Shown piece by piece: positions 11,061 to 22,005 of a stretch of 64,000 nucleotides of DNA. The translations under genes were made by a program, and so were the position numbers. Origin of the DNA: Haematobia irritans (lineage: Eukaryota > Arthropoda > Insecta > Diptera > Muscidae); NCBI RefSeq assembly GCF_050003625.1, contig NC_134398.1:21030997-21094996 (forward strand), in the 5' to 3' direction. Within the stretch, counting starts at the first letter, position 1. Each line of letters opens with the position of its first letter. A model generated the notes under the pieces. It was not told where the DNA came from and searched no databases. It worked only from the letters and a program-made list of their open reading frames with translations.

Positions 11061-12040
11061 CCGATATGGACCAATTTGTGTGTGATTGGGAATCGGCTAT
11101 ATATAACTATAGACCGATATGGACCAATTTTGGCATGGTTATTAGCGGCCTTATACTAACACCATGTTCCAAATTTCAACCGGATCGGATGAATTTTGCT
11201 CCAACAAGAGGCTCCGGAAATCAAATCTGGGGAACGGTTTATATGGCGGCTATATATAATTATGGACCGATATGGACCAGTTCTTGCATGTTTGTTAGAG
11301 ACTACATTCTAACACCATGTTCCAAATTTCAACCGGATCGGATGAATTTTGCTCCTCCTAGAGGCTCCTGAGGACAAATCTGGGGATCGATTTATATGGG
11401 GACTATATATAATTATGGACCGATATGGACCAATTTTTGCATGGTTGTTAGAGACCATATACTAACACCACGTACCAAATTTCAACCGGGTCGGATGAAT
11501 TTTGCTCCTCTAAGAGGCTCCGGAGTTCAAATCTTGGGATCGGCTTATATATAATTATGGGTCGATGTGGACCAATTTTTGCATGGTCATTAGAGAACAT
11601 ATACCAACACCATGTACCAAATTTCATCCGGATCGGATGAAATTTGCTTCTCTTAGAGGCTCCGCAAACCAAATCGGGGGATCGGTTTATATGGGGGCTA
11701 TATATAACTATGGACCGATGTGGACCAATTTTTCCATGGTTTTTAGATACCATATACTAACACCATGTACCAAATTTCAGCCGGATCGGATGCAATTTGC
11801 TTCTCTTAGAGCAATCGCAAGCCAAATTTGGGGTTCGTTTATATGTGGGCTATACGTAAAAGTTGACCGATATGGACCAATTTTTGCACGGTTATTAGAT
11901 GCCATATAATAACTCCATGTACCAAATTTCAGCCGGATCGGATGAAATTTGCTTCTCTTAGAGCAATCGCAAGCCAAATTTGGGGGTCCGTTTATATGGG
12001 GGCTATACGTAAAAGTGGACCGATATGGCCTATTTGCAAT
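11061..12040 (-). repeat. 153-bp internal modules of family B
   Basis: The marker CCGATATGGACC or close variants recurs at 11114, 11267, 11420, 11562, 11715, 11867 and 12020, that is at 153, 153, 142, 153, 152 and 153 bp. Each module contains TGAAATTTGG-like and ATATAGCCCCCATATA-like segments on the element strand. Confidence 0.9.
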
Positions 12041-12267
12041 ACCATCCGACCTACATCAATAACAACTACTTGTGCCAAGTCGATAGCTTGTTTCGTTCGG
12101 AAGTTAGCGTGATTTCAACAGACGGACGGACATGCTCAGATCGACTCAGAATTTCACCACGACCCAGAATATATATACTTTATGGGGTCTTAGAGCAATA
12201 TTTCGATGTGTTACAAACGGAATGACAAAGTTAATATACCCCCAACCTATGGTGGAGGGTATAAAAA

Positions 12268-12597
12268 GTGTAGACATAAAATATTGCCAAAACTTTCTAC
12301 AGAAATAAAATTTTGCAAAAAATTTCCCATAAAAATAAATTTTTCACAAAATTTTCCATAGAAATAAAATTTTGACAAAATTTTTTATAGAAATAAATAT
12401 TTGACAAACTTTTCTATAGACATAAAATTTTGACAAAGTTTCCTACAGAAACTAAATTGTGAAAAAAATTTATATAGAAATACAATTTTGACAAACTCTT
12501 CTATGGACATAAAATTTTGACAAAGTTTTCTACAGAAACAAAATTGTGACAACAATTTCTAAAGAAATAAAATTTGGGAACATTTTTCATAGAAATA
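12268..12597 (-). repeat. 29-bp satellite array, minus orientation
   Basis: Diverged monomers of the GACAAAATTTTCTATAGAAA type between the B and E elements. Confidence 0.9.
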
Positions 12598-13112
12598 AAA
12601 TTTGTTGTTGTTCTTGATTTCAGCTTAAAACCATGCATTGACTAAACTACAAGTGTAGCTTAACCAATAGAGGAAAAGAATGTTTGTCAAATTTATTTGG
12701 GCAAAGCCCTATAGACTGCAAGATGCACTCAAATCGATGATTTGACGGTGGCAAAGGAAAAGAGATATGTTTGTACGAATTTATTTCGGCATAAGCCGGC
12801 TATCATGTAAAATCTTTTTTCGGAAGGTTCAAGAATGGTTCACTTTTGGGTTTAGTGAACGGCCTGAATTTATTCTGTAATTGATAGTTTCACTGCAAGT
12901 AGAGGATGCTGATGAGGAATGTGGTAATTCCGAAACGTGCGTCCATCTAACCATCTTGCAGTATATAGGGCTTTGACAAACATTATTTTCCTCTGTTGGT
13001 TAAGCTACACATGTAGTTTAGTAAATGCATGGTTTGAAGCTGAAATCAAAAACAACAACAATGATTGAAGAAAAAAACCAACAATAAGAAACCAAAACGA
13101 AACGAAATAAAT
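12598..13112 (+). mobile_element. MITE E, nearly full length
   Basis: Left arm: GTTGTTGTTCTTGATTTCAG, CTTAAAACCATGCATTGAC, GTGTAGCTTAACCAA. The right arm is the inverse of this, ending AAGCTGAAATCAAAAACAAC and then AACCAACAATAAG...CGAAACGAAA. The arms exceed 110 bp. The centre includes CATCGATTTGACGGTGGC-like sequence and GAGGATGCTGATGAGGAATG. It has no coding capacity. The left outer part (TTCGTTTTGTTATTGTTGG), present in other copies, is missing. Confidence 0.85.
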
Positions 13113-13194
13113 TTTGACAAAATATTCCATAGAAACAAAATTTTCTATAGAAATAAAATTTTGACAAATTTTTTATAGAAATAAGTATTTTTGT
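13113..13194 (-). repeat. Short 29-bp array with an empty transposon site
   Basis: Two to three monomers. The TA at 13130-13131 is unoccupied here, whereas two elements (F and G) sit at the equivalent TA in the second block at 32039-33208. Confidence 0.85.
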
Positions 13195-15010
13195 TTGTTT
13201 TGGTGTTTGGTAAAATTTGATCCAAATTTTGGCAGATTATTTATGGCTCGAGTGGCAAACTTGCTTACATGCCGTCTTGACCCATCCACTCCATTCTATA
13301 GAACATCTTTCTGGCGTCGCACAGTGGTTCTAAATCGCTTTATTTTGAAAAAAAGTCTGAAACCTTTTTGCTTGATGTGGGATCCACGACCTAACCTACA
13401 GGCTTTAAAAGTATATCGCCTCTGGTGTATGAATTTTTTTTTTAGCTGCCAAATCCACAATTTCCTGTATTTTTAAACACAGGAGCCATCTTTTCGACCA
13501 AAAAATGCCTTTTGATATTATTTTGAATTATCTATTATTTGTGAATACTTCTCCTGATCGCTTTATAAAACGTTATCACCATCCATCCTTCCGGCGACAG
13601 ATGCTACTTTGTCTCTATTCTTAGCCGCAAAAAAACAGAGTTGATAGAATTTTTACTTTTCGGTTACTGTAAATAATCCTAGAGAATTTCTGTAATATGG
13701 TAGTCCGAATGATTATACGAATATTTGTACAACTAATCATACCAAATTGAATTAATCTTCAGGCGGAAAATATTGTCTTCACTTGTTAATAAATTTGAAC
13801 CACCGTGAAAATCTACAAAGACCTATCATGATTTCCACAACAAGTCAAAGCAAAAATCTACTTTTCCAAGCTAGACCAAGTCAAGTTAAACTAAAACAGA
13901 AGCCATTATGCATTCAACAAACAAATAACTGGGATACCATATCATGGAAACTTTTGCAAACACAGACGCATACACCCACACATACACCATGCACAGACTA
14001 ACTATGCTATAGCTTGCAAGTCTATGCAAGCTATGGCAAAAGGGACATCAATCGCAAAAGTAACCATAAGCAACTGGTGTTTCCATTCGCCTAAAAGTAT
14101 ACTCAACGCACACAATTGGATGGCAAAGCATAGTCAGCATGGCATACTCATGCACTTTCCAACGCACACACACACAGCTTCTAAACGTCAGACATCCATA
14201 ACCACTATAAAGTTAATATGATACCACACACCATAAAAGCAGCATGAGATTACCAGGTAAGTTTACAGGCAGGAATTTTGTGTACTACCACATAGCCTGT
14301 TACGGCTATAGCGATACGAGTATCATCGTTGCATTAAAATCCTACGACTCATTCGTGCTTACCGGTTAGAACGCTTTCTCTCTCTCTCTACCTCCCTCAC
14401 TCGCTTGGTCTCTCTCTTTACTTCTTTGTGGCTATTGAATTCCTGTTTGGGATATGCCTAACCGCGAGTATAAACACTAGTCCACAATGGCTCTTCTATA
14501 TTACAGTGGTTTCTGGTGTTTTTTGTTGGCCATGGTTTTGAAAACAAAGGGAGTTTAACTTTATGCCCTTTTGAGTAAATTGCAAATGCTGAAGATATAT
14601 TCTAACCGGCTTTTGGGTCTGTTTAATGTCTGTTATTACAAGGAAAAATATCCCATAATAAAGAAATTTTCTCTCTACAGAAAGAGAGGGAGAGAGAGAG
14701 AAAATATACTATGAAGGGAATGATGAGAAATATCCCTCAAATGCTAGAGAGCAATTAAATGAGAGAAAATCTCCTTCCGTGCTGGAAAGTAGCAACATTC
14801 AACAACTTGGAATATGGGATATTTCTCCTAAGCAAATGACGTCACTGTGGCCATATTTAAGGGGTAGCATAAATGAGAAATGTCCTCATGTCTATCGAAT
14901 ATGTAGTAAATGTTGTGTTTGATTTAACTACCTTGGGAAAGAAGACCCATGTTGCATGTACGGTTGCCACTTGTGCCAAAAATACTCTACCAAAATTTTT
15001 ACCAGAAATC
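13195..15010. other. Single-copy DNA of the 20-kb block, segment II
   Basis: Repeated only at 33266-35110. It starts with the array flank GGCAGATTATTTATGGCTCG, and the opposite end carries a related flank (CTCTACCAAAATT near 14987). Microsatellites: CA near 13965-14000 and 14165-14178, CT near 14372-14412, GA near 14688-14702. The GA tract can pair with a nearby CTCTCT tract. A small frame near 14711 is shifted between the copies by a 4-base indel, so I do not call a gene. The motif CCTAAAAGTATAC is at 14090-14102. Confidence 0.6.
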
Positions 15011-15059
15011 TACCATATTAAAAAAAATCCTAAATAAATTTGACAAACATATTTTTCCT

Positions 15060-15297
15060 TTGGTGAGTAAGCTACTCTTGTAGTTTACAAAATTTTACTT
15101 CTATAGAAAATTTTGCCAAATTTTATTTCTATAGAAAATTTTGTCAAAATTTTATTTGTAAAGAAAATTGTGTCAAAATTTTATTTGTAAAGAAAATTGT
15201 GTCAAAACTTTATTTGTATAAAAAATTTTGTCAAAATCTTATTTCTATATAGGAAAATGTTCCAATATTTTATTTCTAAAGAAAATTTTGTGAAAAT
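15060..15297 (+). repeat. 29-bp satellite array, plus orientation
   Basis: About eight monomers, some with AAAGAAAATTGTGTC variants. They are shared with 35160-35437, where a few extra monomers are present. Confidence 0.92.
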
Positions 15298-15885
15298 TTT
15301 ATTTCATTCGTTTTGTTTTGTTATTGTTGGCTTTTTTCTTTAATCATTATTGTTGTTTTTGATTTCAGCTTAAAACCATGCATTGACTAAACTACAAGTG
15401 TAGTTTAACCAACAGAGGAAAATAATGTTTGTCAAATTTATTTGGGCAAAGCCCTATAGACTGCAAGATGGTTGGATGGACGCACGTTTCGTTGTTATTG
15501 TTGGTTTTTTTCTTTAATCATTGTTGTTGTTTTTGATTTCAGCTTAAAACCATGCATTGACTAAACTACAAGTGTAGCTTAACCAACAGAGGAAAAGAAT
15601 GTTTGTCAAATTTATTTGGGCAAAGCCCTATAGACTGCAAAATGGTTAGATGGACGCACGTTTCGGAATCGCCACATTCCTCATCAGCATCCTCTACTTG
15701 CAGCAAAATTATCAACCAATTATTAGAATAAATTCAGGCAGTTCACTAAACCCAAAAGTAAACCACACTTGAACCTTCCGAAAAAAAGGTTTTACATGAT
15801 AGCCGGCTTATGCCGAAATAAATTCGTACAAACATATCTCTTGCATGGTTTTATTTAAGCTGAAATCAAAAACAACAACAAAGTT
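15298..15885 (+). mobile_element. MITE E, left arm tandemly repeated, right end deleted
   Basis: A left arm (15298-15480, beginning TTCGTTTTGTTTTGTTATTG) is followed at once by another left arm and body (15481-15845). The body then jumps from CATATCTC directly to the right terminus AAGCTGAAATCAAAAACAAC. The second block has the same compound at 35438-36020, so it predates the split of the two blocks. Confidence 0.83.
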
Positions 15886-16657
15886 TAATTTCTATAAAAA
15901 TTTTTTGAACATTTTATCTCTATCGGACATTTTTTTAAAAGTCTTATTTCTGTAGAAACATTTTACAAAAATTTTATTTCTATGGAAAATTTTTCCAACA
16001 TTTTATTTCTATAGTAAATTTGATCAAAATTGTATTTCTATAGAAAATTTTGTCAACATTTTATTTCTACAGAAAATTTTGTAAAAATTTTACTTCTATA
16101 GAAAATTTTACCAAAATGTTATTTCTGTAGAAAACATTTACCAACATTTTATTTCTAACGAAAATTTTGTCAAAATTTTATTTCTAACGAAAATTTTGTC
16201 AAAATTTTATTTTTATGGGAAATATTTTACAAATTTTATTTCTGTAGAAAAATTTTCCAAAAATTTTATTTATATAGAAAATTTTATCGAAATTGTATTT
16301 CTATAGAAAATTTTGTCAAAATCTTATGTCTATATAGGAAAATGTTTCAACATTTGATTTCTATAGAAACTTTTATAAAAATTGTATTTCTATAGAAAAT
16401 AGAAAATGTTGTCAGCATTTTATGACTATAGAAAATTTTGTCAAAATTTTATTTCTATCGAAAATTTGACCAAAATTTTATTTCTGTAGAAAACATTTTC
16501 CAACATTTTATTTGTAAAGAAAATGTTCTCAACATTTGATGTCTATAGAAAATTTTGTAAAAATGTTATTTCTATCGGAAATTTTTTTAAAAGTCTTATT
16601 TCTGTAGAAACATTTTACAAAAATTTTATTTCTATTGAAAAACTTTCCAACATTTTA
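15886..16657 (+). repeat. 29-bp satellite array, plus orientation
   Basis: Monomers with diagnostic variants such as AAAAGTCTTATTTCTGTAGA and TTTCCAACATTTTATTTC. The array continues after the A element at 18030. Confidence 0.93.
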
Positions 16658-18029
16658 TTATACCCTTCACCACTACTGTGGTACAGAGTACAATAAGTTT
16701 GTGCATTTGTATGTAACGCCAAGAAGGAGTAATCATAGACCAACCTTTTAGTATACGGATCGGCTTAGAATTAAATTCTGAGTCGATTTAGCGATGTCCG
16801 TCTGTCTGTCTGTCCGTCTGTCTGTCTGTCTCTCTGTTGATGTATTTTTGTGTGCAAAGTACAGCTCGCAGTTTTAGTTCGATTGTCCTAAAATTGGGAT
16901 AAGGTCCTGTTTCGGCTCAAAGACGATCCCTATTGATTTTGGAAAAAATCGGTTCAGATTTAGATATAGCTGCCATATATATATTTCACCGATCTGGTCA
17001 TAATTGGCGTGTATATCAACCGATCTTCCTCACATTCCGTACATCCGAATATTTTATGAGTCTCGAAAAACATGCAAAATATCAGCCAAATCGGTTCAGA
17101 TTTAGATATAGCTCCCATATATAGCTTTCGCCCGATTTACACTCACTTGCCCACAGAGGCCAATTTTTTGCTCCGATTTAGTTGAAATTTTGCATAGGGA
17201 GTAGAGTTAGCGTTGTAACTATGCGTGCCAAATTTGCTTGAAATCGGTTCAGATTTGGATATATCTCCCATATAAAGCTTTCGCCCGATTTACACTCATA
17301 TGACCAAAGAGGCCAACTTTTTGCTCCGATTTAGTTGAAATTTTGCACAGGGAGTAGAATTAGCATTGTAGCTATGCGTGCCAAATTTGGTTGAAATCGG
17401 TTCAGATTTAGATATATCTCCCATATATAGCTTTCGGCCGATTTACACTCATATGACCACAGAGGCCAATTTTTAACTCCGATTTAGTTGAAATTTTGCA
17501 CAGGGAGTAGAATTAGCATTGTACCTATGCGTGCCAAATTTGGTTGAAATCGGTTCAGATTTAGATATAGCTCCCATATATATGTTTTTCTGATTTCGAC
17601 AAAAATGGTCAAAATACCAACATTTTCCTTGTAAAATCGCCACTGCTTAATCGAAAAGTTGTAAAAATGACTCTATTTTTCCTAAACTTCTAATACATAT
17701 ATATCGAGCGATAAATCATAAATAAACTTTTTCGAAGTTTCCTTAAAATTGCTTCAGATTTAAACGTTTCCCATATTTTTTTACTAACATTGTGTTCCAC
17801 CCTAGTGCATTAGCCGACTTAAATTTTAAGTCTATAGATTTTGTAGAAGTCTATCAAATTCTTCCAGATCGAGTGATATTTAAATGTATGTATTTGGGAC
17901 AAACCTTTATATATAGCCCCCAACACATTTGACGGATGTGATATGGTATCGAAAATTTAGATCTACAAAGTGGTGCAGGGTATAATATAGTCCGCCCCGC
18001 CCGACTTTAGACTTTCCTTACTGGTTTTT
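16658..18029 (+). mobile_element. Helentron-like/DINE-1-type element, family A, copy 1
   Basis: The 5' end is TATACCCTTCACCACTACTG, followed by a (GTCT/GTCC)n tract at 16796-16840, then modules with CGGTTCAGATTTAGATATAG starting near 16949, 17091, 17244, 17397 and 17550 (one of 142 bp and three of 153 bp), then a unique 3' part. The end is a hairpin near 17989-18006 (AGTCCG...CCGACT, one mismatch) followed by TTAGACTTTCCTTACTGGTT. It sits between T residues of a satellite monomer, as expected of Helentron TT insertion. No protein is encoded. It is absent from the matching place in the second block. Confidence 0.8.
16796..16840 (+). repeat. (GTCY)n microsatellite of family A
   Basis: GTCTGTCTGTCTGTCCGTCT and continuing. 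This GTCY proto-microsatellite is characteristic of dipteran mini-me/DINE-1 elements. It creates false frames of Ser-Val-Cys-Leu repeats here and at 30196-30270 and 48685-48750. Confidence 0.85.
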
Positions 18030-21000
18030 ATAGTAAATTTTATCAAAATTGTGTTTTTATATAGAAAATTTTGTCAAAATTTTATTTGTAAAGAAAATTG
18101 CGTCAAAATTGTATTTCTATAGAAAATTTTGTCAACATTTTATTTCTATAGGAATTTTTTTTTAAAGTCTTATTTCTGTAGAAACATTTTACAAAAATTT
18201 TATTTCTATAGTAAATTTTATCAAAATTGTATTTCTATAGAAAATTTATCAACATTTTATTTCTATAGAAAATTCTGTAAATATGTTACTTCTATTGAAA
18301 TTTTTACCAAAATTTTATTTCTGCAGAAAACATTTTCCAACATTTTAGTTTTAAAGAAAATTTTGTCAAAATTTTATTTCTAAAGAAAATTTTGTCAAAA
18401 TTTTATTTCTACAAAAGATTTTGTCGAAATTTTATTTTTATAGGAAATTTTTTTACAAATTTTATTTCTGTAGAAAAAATTTCCAAAAATTTTATTTCTA
18501 TAGAAAATTTTATCAAAATTGTATTTCTATAGAAAATGTTCTCAACTTTTTATGTCTATCGAAAATTTTGTAAAAATTTTATTTCTATCGGAAATTTTTT
18601 TAAAAGTCTTATTTCTGTAGAAACATTTTCCAAAAAATTTATTTCTATAGAAAAATTTTCCAACATTTTATTTCTATAGTAAATTTTTTCAAAATTGTAT
18701 TTCAATAAAAAATTTTGTAAAAATTTTACTTTTATAGAAAATTTTACCAAAAATTTTTTATTCTGTAGAAAACATTTTCCAACATTTTATTTCTAAAGAA
18801 AATTTTATCAAAATTTTATTTTTATTGGACATTTCTTACAAATTTTATGTCTAAGAAAATTGTATCAAAATTGTATTTCTATAGAAAATTTTGTCAAAAT
18901 CTTATGTCTATAAAGGAAAATGTTATTTCTAAAGAAAATTTTGTCAAAATTTTATTTCTAAAGAAAATTTTGTCAAAATTTTATTTCTAAAGAAAATTTT
19001 GTCAAAATTTTATTTCTATAGAAAATTTTATTTTTATCGGTATTCTTATTTCTGTAGAAGCATTTTCCAAAAATTGTATTTCTATAAAAAAATTTTCGAA
19101 CATTTTATTTCTATAGTAAGTTTTATCAAAATTGTATTTCTATAGAATATTTGGTCAATATTTTATTTCTATAGACAATTTTGTAAAAATTTTACTCCTA
19201 TAGAAAATTTTACCAAAATTTTTTTCTGTAGAAAACATCTTCCAACATTTTATTTCTAAAGAAAATTTTGTCAAAATTTTATTGTTATAGGAAATTTTTT
19301 ACAAATATTATTTCTGTAGAAAAATTTTCCAAAAATGTTATTTCTATAGAAAATTTTATCAAAAGTTTATTTCTATAGAAAACTTTGTCAACATTTTATG
19401 TCTATAGAAAATTTTGTCAAAATCTTATTTCTATATAGAAAAATTTTCCAACATTTTATTTCTTTAGTAAATTTTATAAAAATTGTACTTCTATAGAAAA
19501 ATTTGTAAAAATTTTACTTCTACAGAAAATTTTACCAAAATTTTTTTTATAGAAAACATTTTCCAACATTTTATTTCTAAAGAAAATGTTGTCAAAATTT
19601 TATTTCTAAAGAAACTTTTGTCAAAATTTTATTTTTATGGGAAATTTTGTACAAATTTTATTTCTGTAGAAAAATTTTCCAAAAATTTTATTTCTATAGA
19701 AAATTTTATCAAAATTGTATTTCTATAGAAAATTTTGTCAAAATCCTATGTCTACATAGGAAAATGTTCTTTCTAAAGTAAATTTTGTCAAAATTTAATT
19801 TCTAAAGAAAGTTTTGTCAATATTTTATTTCTTTAGAAAATTTTGTCAACATTTTATTTCTATCGGAAACTTTTTTACAAGTCTTTTCTGTAGATTTTTT
19901 TCCTGTAGAAACATTTTCCAAAAATTTTATTTCTATAGAAAAATTTTCCAACATTTTATTTCTTTAGTAAATTTTATCAAAATGGTATTTCTATAGAAAA
20001 TTTGGTCAACATTTTATTTCTATAGACAATTTTATAAAAATTTTACTTCTATCGAAAATTTTACCAAAATTTTTTTCTGTAGAAAACATTTTCCAATATT
20101 TTATTTCTATAGAAAATTTTGTCAAAATTTTATTTCTAAAGAAAATTTTGTCAAAATTTTATTTCTAAAGAAAATTTTGTCAAAATTTTATTTCTAAAGA
20201 AAATTTTGTCAAAATTTTATTTTTATTGGAAATATTTTACAAATTTTATTTCTGTAGAAAAATTTTCAAAAAAATTTTTTTCTATAGAAAATTTTTTCAA
20301 AATTGTATTTCTAAAGAAAATTTTGTCAAATTTTATTTCTAAAGAAAATTTTGTCAAAATTTTATTTCTATAGATAATTTTGTCAACATTCTATTTCTAT
20401 CGGAATTTTTTTAAAAGTCTTATTTCTATAGAAAAAAAAAATGTTATTTCTATAGAAAAATTTTCCAACATTTTATTTCTCTAGTAAATTTTATTAAAAT
20501 TGTATTTCTATAGAAAATTTGGTCAACATTTTATTTCTATAGAAAATTTTATAAAAATGTTACTCCTATAGAAAATTTTACCAAAATATTTTTCTGTAGA
20601 AAACATCTTCCAACATTTTATTTCTAAAGAAAATGTTGTTTCTGTAGAAATTTTATTTCTGTAGAAAACATTTTCCAAAATTTTATTTCTGTAGAAAACA
20701 TTTTCCAAAATTTTATTTTTATAGGAAATTTTTTACAAATTTTATTTCTGTAGAAAAATTTTCCAAAAATTTTATTTCTATAGAAAATTTTATGAAAATT
20801 GTATTGCTATAGAAAATGTTCTCATTATTTTATGTCTATAGAAAATTTTTTAAAAATTTTATTTCTATAGGAAATTTTTTTAAAAGTCTTGTTTATATAG
20901 AAACATTTTCCAAAAATTTTATTTCTATAGCAAAAATTTCCAATATTTGATTTCTATAGTAAATTTTATCAAAATTGTATTTCTATAGAAAATTTTATCA

Positions 21001-22005
21001 ACATTTTATTTCTACAGAAAATTTTGTAAAAATTTTACTTCTATAGAAAATTTTACCAAAATTTTTTTTCTGTCAAAAACATTTTCCAACATTTTATTTC
21101 TTAAGAAAATTTTGTCAAATTTTATTTCTAAAGGAAATTTTGTCAAAATTTTATTTCTATAGATAATTTTGTCAACATTTTATTTCTACCGGAAATTTTT
21201 TTTAAAGTCTTATTTCTGTAGAAAAATTTTCCAAAAATTTTATTTCTATAACAAATTTTTTCAATATGTTATTTCTATAGTAAATTTTGTCAAAATTGTA
21301 TTTTTGTAAAAAATTTTATCAACATTTTATTTCTATAGAAAATTTTGTAAATATTTTACTTCTATAGAAAATTTTACCAAAATTTTATTTCTGTATGAAA
21401 CATTTTACAACATTTTATTTCTTAAGAAAATGTTCTCAACATTTGATGTCTATAGAAAATTTTGTAAAAATTTTATTTCTATCGGAAATTTTTTTAAAAG
21501 TCTTATTTCTGTAGAAACATTTTACAAAAATTTTATTTCTATTGAAAAACTTTCCAACATTTTATTTGTATAGTAAATTTTATCAAAATTTTATTTGTAA
21601 AGAAAATTGTGTCAAAATTGTATTTCTATAGAAAATTTTGTCAACATTTTATTTCTATAGACATTTTTGTCAACATTTTATTTCTATAGGAAACTTTTTT
21701 AAAAGTCTTATTTCTGTAGAAACATTTTACAAAAGTTTTATTTCTATAGAAAAATTTTCCAACATTTTATTTCTATAGTAAATTTTGTAAAAATTTTACT
21801 TCTATAGAAAATTTTACCAAAATTTTTTTTCTGTAGAAAACATGTTCCACCATTTTATTTCTATAGAAAATTTTGTCAAAATTTTATTTCTAAAGAAAAT
21901 TTTGTCAAAATTTTATTTCTATAGAAAAATTTGTCAACATTTTATTTCTATCGGAAATTTTTTTAAAAGTCTTATTTCTGTAGAAACATTTTCCAAAAAT
22001 TTTAT
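18030..22005 (+). repeat. 29-bp satellite, 4-kb array with higher-order structure
   Basis: Near-continuous 29-bp monomers. The marker AAGTCTTATTTCTGTAGAAA recurs near 18165, 18607, 19870 (altered), 20415, 21207, 21495, 21700 and 21967. The spacing is often about 435 bp (15 monomers) but irregular. Other monomer types recur in fixed order (TTTACTTCTATAGAAAATTTTACC, then TTTCTGTAGAAAACATTTTCC, described by parts). All long frames here are periodic artefacts. Confidence 0.95.

Larger units (their letters stand above)
10613..12267 (-). mobile_element. Helentron-like/DINE-1-type element, family B, copy 1
   Basis: The 5' end (at 12267) reads TATACCCTCCACCAT and the 3' end (at 10613) is ...ACTTGTTTTC after a hairpin at 10628-10643 (GGCCG, loop TAAGTT, CGGCC). 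After the 5' end come a TATATATA-containing core and a short GTCC/GTCT stretch, as in dipteran DINE-1/mini-me elements. Next come 153-bp modules, then a short internal 29-bp array, then the 3' tail. There is no Rep/helicase coding, so it is non-autonomous. Frames of 66-114 codons inside reflect the 153-bp (51-codon) modules. It is absent from the second 20-kb block. Assignment to Helentron-associated elements rests on structure and remembered DINE-1 cores, not on a search. Confidence 0.78.
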
